Shown here: one piece after another, positions 53,890 to 63,662 of the stretch
Position numbering within the stretch: position 1 is the stretch's first letter
Layout of the letters: each line of letters starts with the position of its first letter
Notes under the pieces: model-generated
Told to the model about the DNA's origin: nothing
Seen by the model: the letters and a program-made list of their open reading frames with translations, nothing else
Database searches by the model: none
Assembly: GCF_004339675.1 (NCBI RefSeq)
Contig: NZ_SLVM01000001.1
Location: 1 to 64,000 of the forward strand
DNA length: 64,000 nt
Direction: 5' to 3'
DNA from: Rhodovulum steppense
GTDB taxonomy: Bacteria > Pseudomonadota > Alphaproteobacteria > Rhodobacterales > Rhodobacteraceae
Translations under genes and position numbers: made by a program

Positions 53890-56022
53890 TCAGGCCCGCG
53901 CCTCGCGGATCAGGCGCAGGATGTCATTGGCCGCGGTCGGAATGTTGGTGCCCGGCCCGAAGATCGCCTTGACGCCCGCGGCCTTGAGGAAGTCGTAATC
54001 CTGCTGCGGGATCACGCCGCCGCAGATCACGATGATGTCGTCCGCCCCCTGCGCCTTGAGCGCCTCGATCAGCTTCGGCGCCAGTGTCTTGTGCCCGGCG
54101 GCCAGCGACGAGACACCGATCACATGCACGTCGTTGTCGATGGCATCCTGCGCAGCCTCTTCGGGCGTCTGGAACAGCGTGCCGACATCGACATCGAAGC
54201 CGATATCGGCAAAGGCCGTGGCGATCACCTTGGCGCCACGGTCATGGCCGTCCTGGCCCATCTTGACCACCAGCATCCGCGGCCGCCGCCCCTCGGCCTC
54301 GGCGAAATCCTCGACCGCCTTCTGGATCGCGGCGAACCCCTCGTCGCCCTCATAGGCCGCGCCATAGACGCCCGAGAGCGTCTTGACCTCGGCGCGGTGC
54401 CGCCCGAACGCCTTTTCCATCGCCATGCTGATCTCTCCCACCGTGGCGCGCGCCCGCGCGGCCTCGACCGCAAGGCGCAACAGGTTGCCCTGACCGCTGA
54501 ACGCGGCCTGTTCCAGCGCGGACAGCGCCGCATCGCAGGCCGCCTGATCGCGGCTGGCGCGGATCTGCTCCAGCCGGGCGATCTGGCTGTCGCGCACCTT
54601 GACGTTGTCGATGTCGAGGATGTCGATCGGATCCTCCTTGGCCAGGCGGAACTTGTTGACCCCCACGATCACCTCGTCGCCGCGGTCGACCGCGGCCTGC
54701 CAGCGCGCGGCGGCCTCCTCGATGCGCAGCTTGGGCATGCCGGTCGCGACCGCCTTGGTCATGCCGCCCATCTCGTCCACTTCCTCGATCAGCTTCCACG
54801 CCGCCTCGGCCAGGTCGGCGGTCAGCTTCTCGACATAGTAGGAGCCTGCCAGCGGATCGACGACCTTGGTCACCTTGGTCTCGTTCTGCAGGATCAGCTG
54901 GGTATTGCGCGCGATCCGGGCCGAGAATTCGGTGGGCAGCGCGATCGCCTCGTCGAAGCTGTTGGTGTGCAGGGATTGCGTGCCGCCCAGCACCGCGCTC
55001 ATCGCCTCATAGGCGGTGCGCACGATGTTGTTATAGGGGTCCTGCTCCTGCAACGACACGCCCGAGGTCTGGCAATGGGTGCGCAGCATCAGCGAACCGG
55101 GGTTCTTCGGCTCGAACTCCGACATGATGCGGTGCCAAAGGAAGCGCGCCGCCCTCAGCTTGGCGATTTCCATGAAGAAATTCGTGCCGATGGCGAAGAA
55201 GAAGGACAGCCGCCCGGCAAAGGCATCGACATCCAGCCCCCGCGCCAGCGCCGTCTTCACATATTCCTTGCCGTCGGCCAGCGTGAAGGCCAGTTCCTGC
55301 ACGAGGTTCGCGCCGGCCTCCTGCATGTGGTAGCCCGAGATCGAGATCGAGTTGAACCGCGGCATGTCGGTCGAGGTGTATTCGATGATGTCGGCCACGA
55401 TCCGCATCGAGGGTTCGGGCGGATAGATATAGGTGTTGCGCACCATGAACTCTTTCAGGATGTCGTTCTGGATCGTGCCCGACAGAAGCGCGCGGTCCAC
55501 CCCCTGTTCCTCTCCCGCGACGATGAAGCTGGCCAGCACCGGGATCACGGCGCCGTTCATCGTCATGGACACGCTGACCTGATCCAGCGGGATGCCGTCG
55601 AACAGGATCTTCATGTCCTCGACGCTGTCGATGGCCACGCCCGCCTTGCCGACATCGCCCACCACGCGGGGATGGTCGCTGTCATAGCCGCGATGCGTCG
55701 CCAGGTCGAAGGCGACCGAAACGCCCTGTTGGCCCGCCGCCAGCGCCTTGCGGTAGAAGGCGTTGCTCTCCTCGGCGGTGGAAAAGCCCGCATATTGCCG
55801 GATCGTCCAGGGCCGACCGGCATACATCGTGGCGCGCGGACCGCGGGTATAGGGCGCCGCGCCGGGGACCGAGCCCATATGCGGCAGGCCCGCGATATCC
55901 GCTTCGGTATAGAGCGGCTTGACCGGGATGCCCTCGGGCGTCTCCCAGGTCAGATCCTCGGGGCTGCGGCCGCGCAGTTCCTTGGCGGCCATCTCGGCCC
56001 AGCTTCTGGTCTTGTCCGTCAT
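53890..56022 (-). CDS. scpA: Methylmalonyl-CoA mutase
   Basis: 710 residues, single-chain type. N-terminal TIM-barrel with [40 protein letters not shown] and [20 protein letters not shown], and a C-terminal B12 domain with the cobalamin-ligand motif [20 protein letters not shown]. It isomerises methylmalonyl-CoA to succinyl-CoA, completing propionyl-CoA assimilation with PccAB and the ethylmalonyl-CoA pathway. It is separated from pccA by a divergent secreted-protein gene. Confidence 0.98.
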   Translation of the reverse strand: MTDKTRSWAEMAAKELRGRSPEDLTWETPEGIPVKPLYTEADIAGLPHMGSVPGAAPYTRGPRATMYAGRPWTIRQYAGFSTAEESNAFYRKALAAGQQGVSVAFDLATHRGYDSDHPRVVGDVGKAGVAIDSVEDMKILFDGIPLDQVSVSMTMNGAVIPVLASFIVAGEEQGVDRALLSGTIQNDILKEFMVRNTYIYPPEPSMRIVADIIEYTSTDMPRFNSISISGYHMQEAGANLVQELAFTLADGKEYVKTALARGLDVDAFAGRLSFFFAIGTNFFMEIAKLRAARFLWHRIMSEFEPKNPGSLMLRTHCQTSGVSLQEQDPYNNIVRTAYEAMSAVLGGTQSLHTNSFDEAIALPTEFSARIARNTQLILQNETKVTKVVDPLAGSYYVEKLTADLAEAAWKLIEEVDEMGGMTKAVATGMPKLRIEEAAARWQAAVDRGDEVIVGVNKFRLAKEDPIDILDIDNVKVRDSQIARLEQIRASRDQAACDAALSALEQAAFSGQGNLLRLAVEAARARATVGEISMAMEKAFGRHRAEVKTLSGVYGAAYEGDEGFAAIQKAVEDFAEAEGRRPRMLVVKMGQDGHDRGAKVIATAFADIGFDVDVGTLFQTPEEAAQDAIDNDVHVIGVSSLAAGHKTLAPKLIEALKAQGADDIIVICGGVIPQQDYDFLKAAGVKAIFGPGTNIPTAANDILRLIREARA

Positions 56023-56120
56023 CGGATCGTCCCTTTTCGTCTCGTTCCCCCGCCCGCGGGCGGGTTCAAGCTTCGCTTTCCGTTCCCGCGCGCCTATATC
56101 TGGACGCGACAGGAGGGTTC

Positions 56121-56597
56121 ATGAAAAAACGTCTCGTATCTCTTGCACTTGCCGCCCTCGTCCCATTTGCCCTGACCGCAGGTGCGATGGAGGAGGCGAC
56201 GCCGTTCGAACGCTGGCAGGCGGACCACATGACGATCCTGGACGCGCGCGAGGTCAGCCCGGACGAGTTCCGCTGGATCGCCCGTCCCGTGGTCGTGTTC
56301 GCCGACAGCGAGGCCGATCCGCGCTTTGCCCAGCAGATGGACCTGCTGACCGCGCGGATGGAGGAACTGGCCATCCGCGACGTGGTGGTGATCACCGACA
56401 CCGACCCCGCCGCCCGCAGCGCCTTTCGCCAGACCCTGCGCCCGCGCGGCTTTGCGCTGGTGCTGGTGGCCAAGGACGGCAACGTGATCCTGCGCAAGCC
56501 CACGCCCTGGGACGTGCGCGAACTGACCCGGTCGATCGACAAGCTGCCGCTGCGCCAGCAGGAGATTCGCGACCGCCGCGGCGCCGCATCGGACTGA
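56121..56597 (+). CDS. Secreted DUF4174 protein
   Basis: 158 residues. The signal peptide MKKRLVSLALAALVPFALTA is followed by FERWQADHMTILDAREVSPD, RPVVVFADSEADPRFAQQM, VVVITDTDPAARSAFRQTLR and FALVLVAKDGNVILRKPTPW. The DUF4174 pattern resembles thioredoxin-like folds but no CxxC is present. Function is unknown. AGGAGGG precedes the ATG. Confidence 0.85.
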   Translation: MKKRLVSLALAALVPFALTAGAMEEATPFERWQADHMTILDAREVSPDEFRWIARPVVVFADSEADPRFAQQMDLLTARMEELAIRDVVVITDTDPAARSAFRQTLRPRGFALVLVAKDGNVILRKPTPWDVRELTRSIDKLPLRQQEIRDRRGAASD

Positions 56598-56658
56598 GCC
56601 CGGCCACGGGCCGCCCCGGCACGCCCGAACGGCGCTGGGTATGGGGCGGCCCTGGGGA

Positions 56659-58659
56659 TCATTCGAACTCCATGATCACATCGTCGACGGCAAGGCTGGC
56701 GCCGGGGCCGGCCTTGATGCTGGCGACGATGCCCTTGCGTTCGGCGCGCAGGATGTTCTGCATCTTCATCGCCTCGACCACGCACAGCGCCTGGCCTTCC
56801 TGCACCTCCTGGCCTTCCTCGACATCGACCGAGACGATCAGGCCCGGCATCGGGCAAAGCAGGAATTTCGAGGTGTCGGGCGGCAGTTTCTCGGGCATCA
56901 GCGCGGCAAGTTCCGCCTGGCGGGGGGTGAAGACCGCCACCTTCATGTCGGCGCCGCGATGGCGGATGCGGTAGCCGTTGGGCGATTTGCCGACCTTGAG
57001 CACCAGCGGCGCGCCGTCGATATGCAGCACCGCCAGCGGGTTGCCCGGCGTCCAGTCGGAGGTGACGCGGTGGGCGTCGCCCTCGGCAAAGCGCACGGTC
57101 GAGCCCTGGCGGTCGGCGTCGATGGTCAGCGCGAAGCGTTCGCCCTGGGCGACCACCACCCAGTCGCTGCCGACCTTGCGTTCGTGATTGTCCATCGTGC
57201 CCGAGATGCGCGCGCGCCGGATCTCGGCCACCCGGAACATCGCGGCGGCCGCGGCGGCCACCCGGCGCAGTTCCTCGCGCGGCAGGCTGACGCCCGCGAA
57301 ACCGTCGGGATATTCCTCGGCGATGAAGGCGGTGGTGATGTTGCCCGAACAGAACCGCGGATGGTCCATGACCGCCGACAGGAAGGGCAGGTTGTGGCCG
57401 ATGCCCTCGACCTCGAAGGCATCCAGCGCGGTGCGCATCTCGTCGATGGCCTGGTCGCGGGTGGGCGCCCAGGTGCAGAGCTTGGCGATCATCGGGTCGT
57501 AATACATGCTGATCTCGCCGCCCTCGTAGACGCCGGTATCGTTGCGCACCACGGCCGCCTCATGCGCCGATTCCGCCGGCGGCCGATAGCGCGTCAGCCG
57601 CCCGATCGAGGGCAGGAAGTTGCGATAGGGATCCTCGGCGTAAAGCCGGCTTTCCATGGCCCAGCCGTTCAGCTTGACGTCCGCCTGGCCGAAGGACAGC
57701 TTTTCGCCCGCCGCCACGCGGATCATCTGTTCGACAAGGTCGATGCCGGTGATCAGTTCGGTGACGGGATGCTCCACCTGAAGCCGGGTGTTCATTTCCA
57801 GGAAGTAGAAATTGCGGTTGCCATCGACGATGAATTCCACCGTCCCGGCCGAGGTATAGCCCACGGCGCGCGCCAGCGCGCAGGCCTGTTCGCCCATCGC
57901 CTTGCGCGTCGCCGCGTCAAGGAAGGGGCTGGGGGCTTCCTCGATGACCTTCTGGTTGCGCCGCTGGATCGAGCATTCCCGCTCGCCCAGATAGAGCGTG
58001 TTGCCATGCTTGTCGGCCAGAACCTGGATCTCGATATGGCGGGGCTGGGTGACGAATTTCTCGATGAAGATGCGGTCGTCGCCGAAACTGTTCGCCGCCT
58101 CGGCCCGGGACGCCTGGAAACCCTCGCGGGTTTCCTCGTCGGTCCAGGCGATGCGCATGCCCTTGCCGCCGCCGCCCGCGCTGGCCTTGATCATCACCGG
58201 ATAGCCGATTTCGCGGCTGATCTTCACCGCCTCGTCGGCATCCCCGATCAGGCCCATATAGCCCGGCACGGTCGAGACCCCGGCTTCGGCCGCCAGCTTC
58301 TTGGAAGTGATCTTGTCGCCCATCGCCTCGATCGCGCTGGCGGGCGGGCCGATGAAGGCGACGCCCGCGGCCTCCAGCGCCTCGGCGAACAGCCTGTTCT
58401 CGGACAGGAAGCCGTAACCGGGGTGGACGGCCTGCGCGCCGCTGGCCTTGATCGCCTCCATGATCCTGTCGATCACGATATAGGACTGGTTCGCGGGCGG
58501 CGGCCCGATATGGATCGCCTCGTCGGCCATCCGCACATGCAGCGCATGGCGGTCGGCGTCGGAATAGACGGCCACCGTCTTGATGCCCATCTTGCGGGCG
58601 GTCTTGATGACCCGGCAGGCGATCTCCCCCCGGTTGGCGATCAGGATCTTCTCGAACAT
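56659..58659 (-). CDS. pccA: Propionyl-CoA carboxylase alpha (biotin) subunit
   Basis: 666 residues. Biotin carboxylase N-half: FEKILIANRGEIACRVIKTA, IKASAGGGGKGMRIAWTDEE (ATP-grasp), ERECSIQRRNQKVIEEAPSP and the EMNTRLQVEHPVTELITGID loop. The C-terminus has a biotinyl domain with VEAMKMQN, Lys632 being the biotin site. It carboxylates biotin with ATP and bicarbonate for PccB. The start at 58659 (MFEKILIANRGE) has AAAGGACG upstream. Confidence 0.97.
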   Translation of the reverse strand: MFEKILIANRGEIACRVIKTARKMGIKTVAVYSDADRHALHVRMADEAIHIGPPPANQSYIVIDRIMEAIKASGAQAVHPGYGFLSENRLFAEALEAAGVAFIGPPASAIEAMGDKITSKKLAAEAGVSTVPGYMGLIGDADEAVKISREIGYPVMIKASAGGGGKGMRIAWTDEETREGFQASRAEAANSFGDDRIFIEKFVTQPRHIEIQVLADKHGNTLYLGERECSIQRRNQKVIEEAPSPFLDAATRKAMGEQACALARAVGYTSAGTVEFIVDGNRNFYFLEMNTRLQVEHPVTELITGIDLVEQMIRVAAGEKLSFGQADVKLNGWAMESRLYAEDPYRNFLPSIGRLTRYRPPAESAHEAAVVRNDTGVYEGGEISMYYDPMIAKLCTWAPTRDQAIDEMRTALDAFEVEGIGHNLPFLSAVMDHPRFCSGNITTAFIAEEYPDGFAGVSLPREELRRVAAAAAAMFRVAEIRRARISGTMDNHERKVGSDWVVVAQGERFALTIDADRQGSTVRFAEGDAHRVTSDWTPGNPLAVLHIDGAPLVLKVGKSPNGYRIRHRGADMKVAVFTPRQAELAALMPEKLPPDTSKFLLCPMPGLIVSVDVEEGQEVQEGQALCVVEAMKMQNILRAERKGIVASIKAGPGASLAVDDVIMEFE

Positions 58660-58791
58660 TTCCGTCCTTTCCAGCATTCCACCGGGCCGCACCCGCCCCG
58701 GCGCACAAACGAGAAAGGGCCACCGGAGCCCGCAGCCCCGGCGACCCTGAATATCTTTCGCCCGTCAGGCCCGAAGGCCCGCCCGGTCAGA

Positions 58792-58992
58792 TCATCTGCA
58801 GAAGCCCACGTCGTCGCAAAGCGCACCGGCCGTGGCGCCCACGGCCGCCCCGGCAATGACATTGGTGTCGAGCACGTCGGCCACGACGGCACCGCCGACC
58901 GCACCGGCAAGCGCCCGCTCGGTATCGTTGGCCATGCAGCCCGCCAGAGAGCCAACGGCCGCGACCGCGACCAGAATCTTGAGAATACGCAT
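58792..58992 (-). CDS. Small glycine-zipper lipoprotein
   Basis: 66 residues. A lipobox LAGC at residues 16-19 (VGSLAGCMAND) marks lipid attachment. The rest is a Gly/Ala zipper: ALAGAVGGAVVADVLDTNVI, AGAAVGATAGALCDDVGFCR, with two more cysteines. It is probably an outer-membrane-associated small lipoprotein. The function is unknown. It lies in the pccB-to-pccA interval on the same strand. Confidence 0.85.
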   Translation of the reverse strand: MRILKILVAVAAVGSLAGCMANDTERALAGAVGGAVVADVLDTNVIAGAAVGATAGALCDDVGFCR

Positions 58993-59317
58993 CCTACTCT
59001 GCCTCCGTTCGGATTTTTGTTGCGCCGGAAGTCTACTGCGAACGGAACACGGACGGAACGGAAATCGTTCCGCCTGCGAGCCAGGAAACCGTTGATGGCG
59101 GCAGAAAGAACGGGGGTAGGCCTGACCCTAATGGGGTCAGGCCTGGGGGTTGGGGAAGGGTAACGGTAGTACAAGACGCGGGGGTGAAGGGGTGCCACTC
59201 CACCGCGCCCATGGTCAGGATTCCCCACTTGCATCCAAAAGGAAAGCCCACAACGCACAGGCGAGTCAATTCTGGCCGATTCCCGCCGACAGGCCGGGCC
59301 CCTGAGCAAATTCATGC
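58993..59317. other. Intergenic region (325 bp) with two hairpins, no gene seen
   Basis: Between the lipoprotein start (58992) and the 59318 gene stop. It contains CGGAACG / CGTTCCG (59054-59072) just upstream of the lipoprotein gene and an 11-bp hairpin at 59118-59144. Short frames here have no family resemblance or ribosome binding site. No tRNA-like fold was found. The promoter of the glycine-zipper gene should be in the first 100 bases. Confidence 0.5.
59118..59144. repeat. Perfect 11-bp hairpin
   Basis: AGGCCTGACCC (59118-59128) / GGGTCAGGCCT (59134-59144), loop TAATG. No T-run on either side. Reads the same way from both strands and could terminate the 59318 transcript or be a REP-type unit. 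Confidence 0.6.
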
Positions 59318-59671
59318 CTAATCCTCGCCGCCGAAGATGTCGGGAAAGGCCGTTCGGGCGCGCGCCACGTCGATTCTGAGCAGGGCGTCGTAGCTTTCTG
59401 GATCGAACGGGTCCTCGGCTGGCACGACCTCGCGGCCCAGGAACCAGGACAACCGCCCTGCATCGAGATTGCCGCGCTCGAAGGGTTCGTCGCCGAAATG
59501 CTCCCACAGCGCGGCCATGAACGCTGCGTCGGCGCGCCGGTCGGAATTGCGGCGATCGGCATAGCGCTCACGGGCGACAAGCCGCGTCGCGCCGTCCTTG
59601 TTCGCCCTGCGAATCGTGAACTGGAAATCGGTGCCCGGAAGGCGGCCGGGAAAGCCCCTGTGCTTCAGCAT
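59318..59671 (-). CDS. Hypothetical protein in the pccB-pccA interval
   Basis: 117 residues. N-terminal RGFPGRLPGTDFQFTIRRAN and RLVARERYADRRNSDRRAD are strongly basic. The middle, AAFMAALWEHFGDEPFERGN, and the end, ALLRIDVARARTAFPDIFGG, look folded. No signal peptide or known domain. GGAGGAG lies before the ATG at 59671, so translation is likely. It is on the same strand as pccB and pccA and may belong to that unit. Confidence 0.75.
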   Translation of the reverse strand: MLKHRGFPGRLPGTDFQFTIRRANKDGATRLVARERYADRRNSDRRADAAFMAALWEHFGDEPFERGNLDAGRLSWFLGREVVPAEDPFDPESYDALLRIDVARARTAFPDIFGGED

Positions 59672-59740
59672 CGCGTCTCCTCCCGGGCGGCGGGCGACGC
59701 GGGGGGTGTCGGGGCGGGCCAGGCCCGCCCCGCGCCCGTA

Positions 59741-59872
59741 TCAGTACTTGGTGTACTTCGGCTCGCCGACGACGGGCTCGGGCTCGACGTAGACGACTTC
59801 TTCCTGTTGGGCGCAGGCCGCGACGAAGGCCACGAGGGACAGCGCCATGAGGGCCTTGATGCTCTTGGACAT
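59741..59872 (-). CDS. Small lipoprotein, 43 residues
   Basis: Translated from the ATG at 59870-59872, it has a Lys-containing N-terminus, a hydrophobic stretch (LMALSLVAFVAAC) with a lipobox VAAC at residues 17-20, and then a short acidic/Pro tail AQQEEVVYVEPEPVV ending GEPKYTKY. GGAG lies 8-11 bases upstream. The mature lipopeptide is 24 residues. Related tiny lipoproteins occur in Rhodobacterales next to pccB (as I recall). No function is known. A stem GGGGCGGGCC/GGCCCGCCCC (59711-59731) follows the gene. Confidence 0.8.
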   Translation of the reverse strand: MSKSIKALMALSLVAFVAACAQQEEVVYVEPEPVVGEPKYTKY

Positions 59873-60071
59873 CCAGAACTCCATTTTCTTGCAGGGGCCG
59901 ACAGCACGTCGGCCACGATCACGTTGAAGGTCACAATTTCAGGACCCGTTCGAATCATAGACCAATCACAACGCTTTGCACATGGGATGCGCTGCGAAAC
60001 TGCCACCTGTGACTCAAAAGGCGCAGCTTCCCCCCAAACTGAGACTCGGTGCGCAAGATCTTGCTTCATCG

Positions 60072-60548
60072 TCAGAAACCCTCCCACAGGCAGCGCCCAT
60101 CCTCGGGGCGGAACGCCTCGAAGAACTGGGTGGCCTCGGGGTCCGGCTGGCCAAAGGGAACGGGGCGATCCATCAGGGTGATGACGATCTGGCTGACCTC
60201 GGGGCCGATATTGGACAGTCGCGGCAGGGCGTAGTTGTCGCACAGATACTCGATGTCGCCCGCAGCCAGTTCATAGGGCATCGTACCGCCCGCCCGCGCG
60301 ATCTGCGGCGCGAGAAAACGGAAGCGCACCGTCAATCCCTCGGGTCCCGGTTCGCCGGTGATCGCGTCGAACAGGGTGACCGACTGACCCGAGGGCACGT
60401 CGATCAGTTCCTGCGCGACCAGGGGACCGGCAGCGAGGACCAGCACCAGCGCATGCGCCCGGCGAAAACGCCTGCATGCCGCCAGTCCCGCGCCGGGAAC
60501 AGGCGTGGCGGGACGCGGGGGGCGTCGGATCGTCTGGGACTCGGGCAT
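60072..60548 (-). CDS. Secreted hypothetical protein (DUF6497-like)
   Basis: 158 residues. A basic N-terminus and a signal-type hydrophobic segment (AHALVLVLAAGPLVAQ) precede LIDVPSGQSVTLFDAITGEP, LTVRFRFLAPQIARAGGTMP, IEYLCDNYALPRLSNIGP and DRPVPFGQPDPEATQFFEAF. This matches a short family I associate with genes downstream of pccB; the number DUF6497 is from memory. The mature part has two cysteines (YLCDNY, GRCLWEG). GGAGGTGG precedes the ATG at 60548. It starts 51 bp after the pccB stop. Confidence 0.75.
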   Translation of the reverse strand: MPESQTIRRPPRPATPVPGAGLAACRRFRRAHALVLVLAAGPLVAQELIDVPSGQSVTLFDAITGEPGPEGLTVRFRFLAPQIARAGGTMPYELAAGDIEYLCDNYALPRLSNIGPEVSQIVITLMDRPVPFGQPDPEATQFFEAFRPEDGRCLWEGF

Positions 60549-60599
60549 CGGACCACCTCCGTCACGGGCCGACGCGCGATGCGCCGACCCGACCTGGGT

Positions 60600-62132
<1,533 letters not shown>

Positions 62133-62205
62133 CGGCGCTGGCCCCTTGCGGAAATTTCCGGCAACCTAGCCTCGGCGAGAGGGACATAAAAGAACCTTTC
62201 GGAAT

Positions 62206-62255
62206 ATTTGCAAATCCTTGGCAGATCGGCGCTCGCTAATCGCAAATTCGCAAAT
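62206..62255 (-). promoter_or_regulatory. PccR/ScfR-type sites upstream of pccB
   Basis: ATTTGCAAAT (62206-62215) is a perfect palindrome around TTTGCAAA. Further upstream, TCGCAAA (62240-62246) and TTCGCAAA (62247-62254) are degenerate copies. TTTGCAAA repeats are the reported R. sphaeroides PccR site. The palindrome overlaps a possible -35 (TTGCAA) with a weak -10 (TTTATG) 17 bp on, fitting repression. Confidence 0.6.
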
Positions 62256-62341
62256 CGCCCCGCCGCGAAGACGTGACGCCCCCCCCTTGCAAGGGTTTTG
62301 ACCGGATGGACAAATTATACCGCGCAGCGTAATCGGATCGC

Positions 62342-63598
62342 ATGCCCCCACGACCAGAAATCCGGCTCCTTGACCGGACAAGCCCACCCCATATCCTGAC
62401 GCTTGTCCTGCTCGCGGGCATCTCGGCGCTGTCGATGAACATCTTCCTGCCGTCGCTGCCCAACATGACCGCGCATTTCGGGACGGATTACCGGTTGATG
62501 CAACTGTCCGTGGCGCTGTATCTCGGCATGAACGCGGTGCTGCAACTGGCGATCGGACCGATTTCCGACCGCTACGGACGGCGTCCGGTGCTGCTGATCT
62601 CGATCGCGCTTTTCCTGGTCGCGACGCTGGGCTGCATCCTGGCCCCCAATGCGGGCCTGTTCCTGGCCTTCCGCATGGCGCAGGCGGTGATCGTGACCGG
62701 CATGGTGCTGTCGCGCGCCGTGGTGCGCGACATGGTGGACGACGCGCAGGCCGCCTCGATGATCGGCTATGTCACGATGGGCATGGCGCTGGTGCCGATG
62801 ATCGGGCCGGCCATCGGCGGGGTGCTGGACCAGGCCTTCGGCTGGCAGGCAAGTTTCGCGATGCTGCTGGTCGCGGGACTTGCGGTGCTGGCGCTGACCT
62901 GGGCCGACCTGGGCGAGACCGCGCGCCCGCGCGAGGTCAGCCTGCTGGGGCAGTTCCGCGAATATCCCGAACTGTTCCGCTCGCGCCGGTTCTGGGGCTA
63001 TGCGCTGGCCGCAGGCTTCGCCTCGGGGGCGTTCTTCGCCTATCTGGGCGGCGCGCCCTTCGTCGGATCCGAGGTGTTCAGCCTGAACCCGGCGGCGCTG
63101 GGCCTGTATTTCGGCATCATCGCGCTGGGCTATATGGGCGGAAACTACCTGGCCGGGCGCCTCTCGGTGCGGGTGGGGATCAACGGCATGATCCTTTATG
63201 GCACGCTGGTCGCGGGGGCGGCTCCGGTGATCTCGATGGCGCTGATCGGGCTGGGGCTGGCGCATCCGCTGGCATTTTTCGGGGTGATGGCGCTGGTCGG
63301 GCTGGGCAACGGCATGACGCTGCCGAACGCGACCGCGGGGATGCTGTCTGTGAGGCCGCATCTGGCGGGGACGGCCAGCGGGCTGGGCGGCGCGATCATG
63401 ATCGGGGGCGGTGCGGGGCTGTCGGCGCTGGCGGGTGCGCTGCTGGTGCCGGGGCGCGGGGCCTGGCCCTTGCTGGCGATCATGCTGGCGACCTCGGCCA
63501 TGGCGGTTGTCGCGGTGCTGTATGTCCGCCGGATCGACCGCCTGGAGGGGCCGCCCGCCTCCACCCCGCCGTCCGCCGCCCGCCCGCCGCATCCCTGA
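62342..63598 (+). CDS. MFS multidrug exporter, Bcr/CflA family
   Basis: 418 residues, 12 membrane helices. N-half: LTLVLLAGISALSMNIFLPS, motif A-like IGPISDRYGRRPVLLISIAL and VTMGMALVPMIGPAIGGVLD (Bcr/CflA motif C region). The C-half includes FASGAFFAYLGGAPFVGSEV and GLGNGMTLPNATAGMLS. It probably exports small organic molecules by proton antiport. The location between pccB and pccR suggests no clear metabolic link. A Pro-rich cytoplasmic tail ends the protein. Confidence 0.93.
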   Translation: MPPRPEIRLLDRTSPPHILTLVLLAGISALSMNIFLPSLPNMTAHFGTDYRLMQLSVALYLGMNAVLQLAIGPISDRYGRRPVLLISIALFLVATLGCILAPNAGLFLAFRMAQAVIVTGMVLSRAVVRDMVDDAQAASMIGYVTMGMALVPMIGPAIGGVLDQAFGWQASFAMLLVAGLAVLALTWADLGETARPREVSLLGQFREYPELFRSRRFWGYALAAGFASGAFFAYLGGAPFVGSEVFSLNPAALGLYFGIIALGYMGGNYLAGRLSVRVGINGMILYGTLVAGAAPVISMALIGLGLAHPLAFFGVMALVGLGNGMTLPNATAGMLSVRPHLAGTASGLGGAIMIGGGAGLSALAGALLVPGRGAWPLLAIMLATSAMAVVAVLYVRRIDRLEGPPASTPPSAARPPHP

Positions 63599-63616
63599 CA
63601 CATGCTTGCGCGCGAG

Positions 63617-63626
63617 CTTTGCAAAG
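63617..63626 (+). promoter_or_regulatory. TTTGCAAA palindrome before the pccR-like gene
   Basis: CTTTGCAAAG is a perfect 10-bp palindrome 37 bases before the ATG at 63663. Partial copies TGCGAAcccGCAAA follow (63641-63654). Suggests autoregulation by the same protein that binds before pccB. Confidence 0.55.
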
Positions 63627-63662
63627 GCTATGGGCGCTACTGCGAACCCGCAAACAAAACGG

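Noticed and set aside
45036-56395. GTGATCAC palindromes inside coding sequence (45036, 45429, 56388)
   Set aside because: They arise from the codons GTG ATC ACC (Val-Ile-Thr) in GC-rich genes, are single, and have no 21-bp partner.
59033-59269. 78-codon minus-strand frame in the 58993-59317 gap
   Set aside because: Pro/Thr-rich, no ribosome binding site, crosses a hairpin, no family resemblance.
59950-59975. TTCGAATC reminiscent of a tRNA T-arm
   Set aside because: No acceptor, D-arm or anticodon stem could be formed around it.
59665-60243. 192-codon minus-strand frame upstream of the small lipoprotein
   Set aside because: Overlaps the better-supported DUF6497-like gene and the lipoprotein gene in another frame; composition is that of a shadow.
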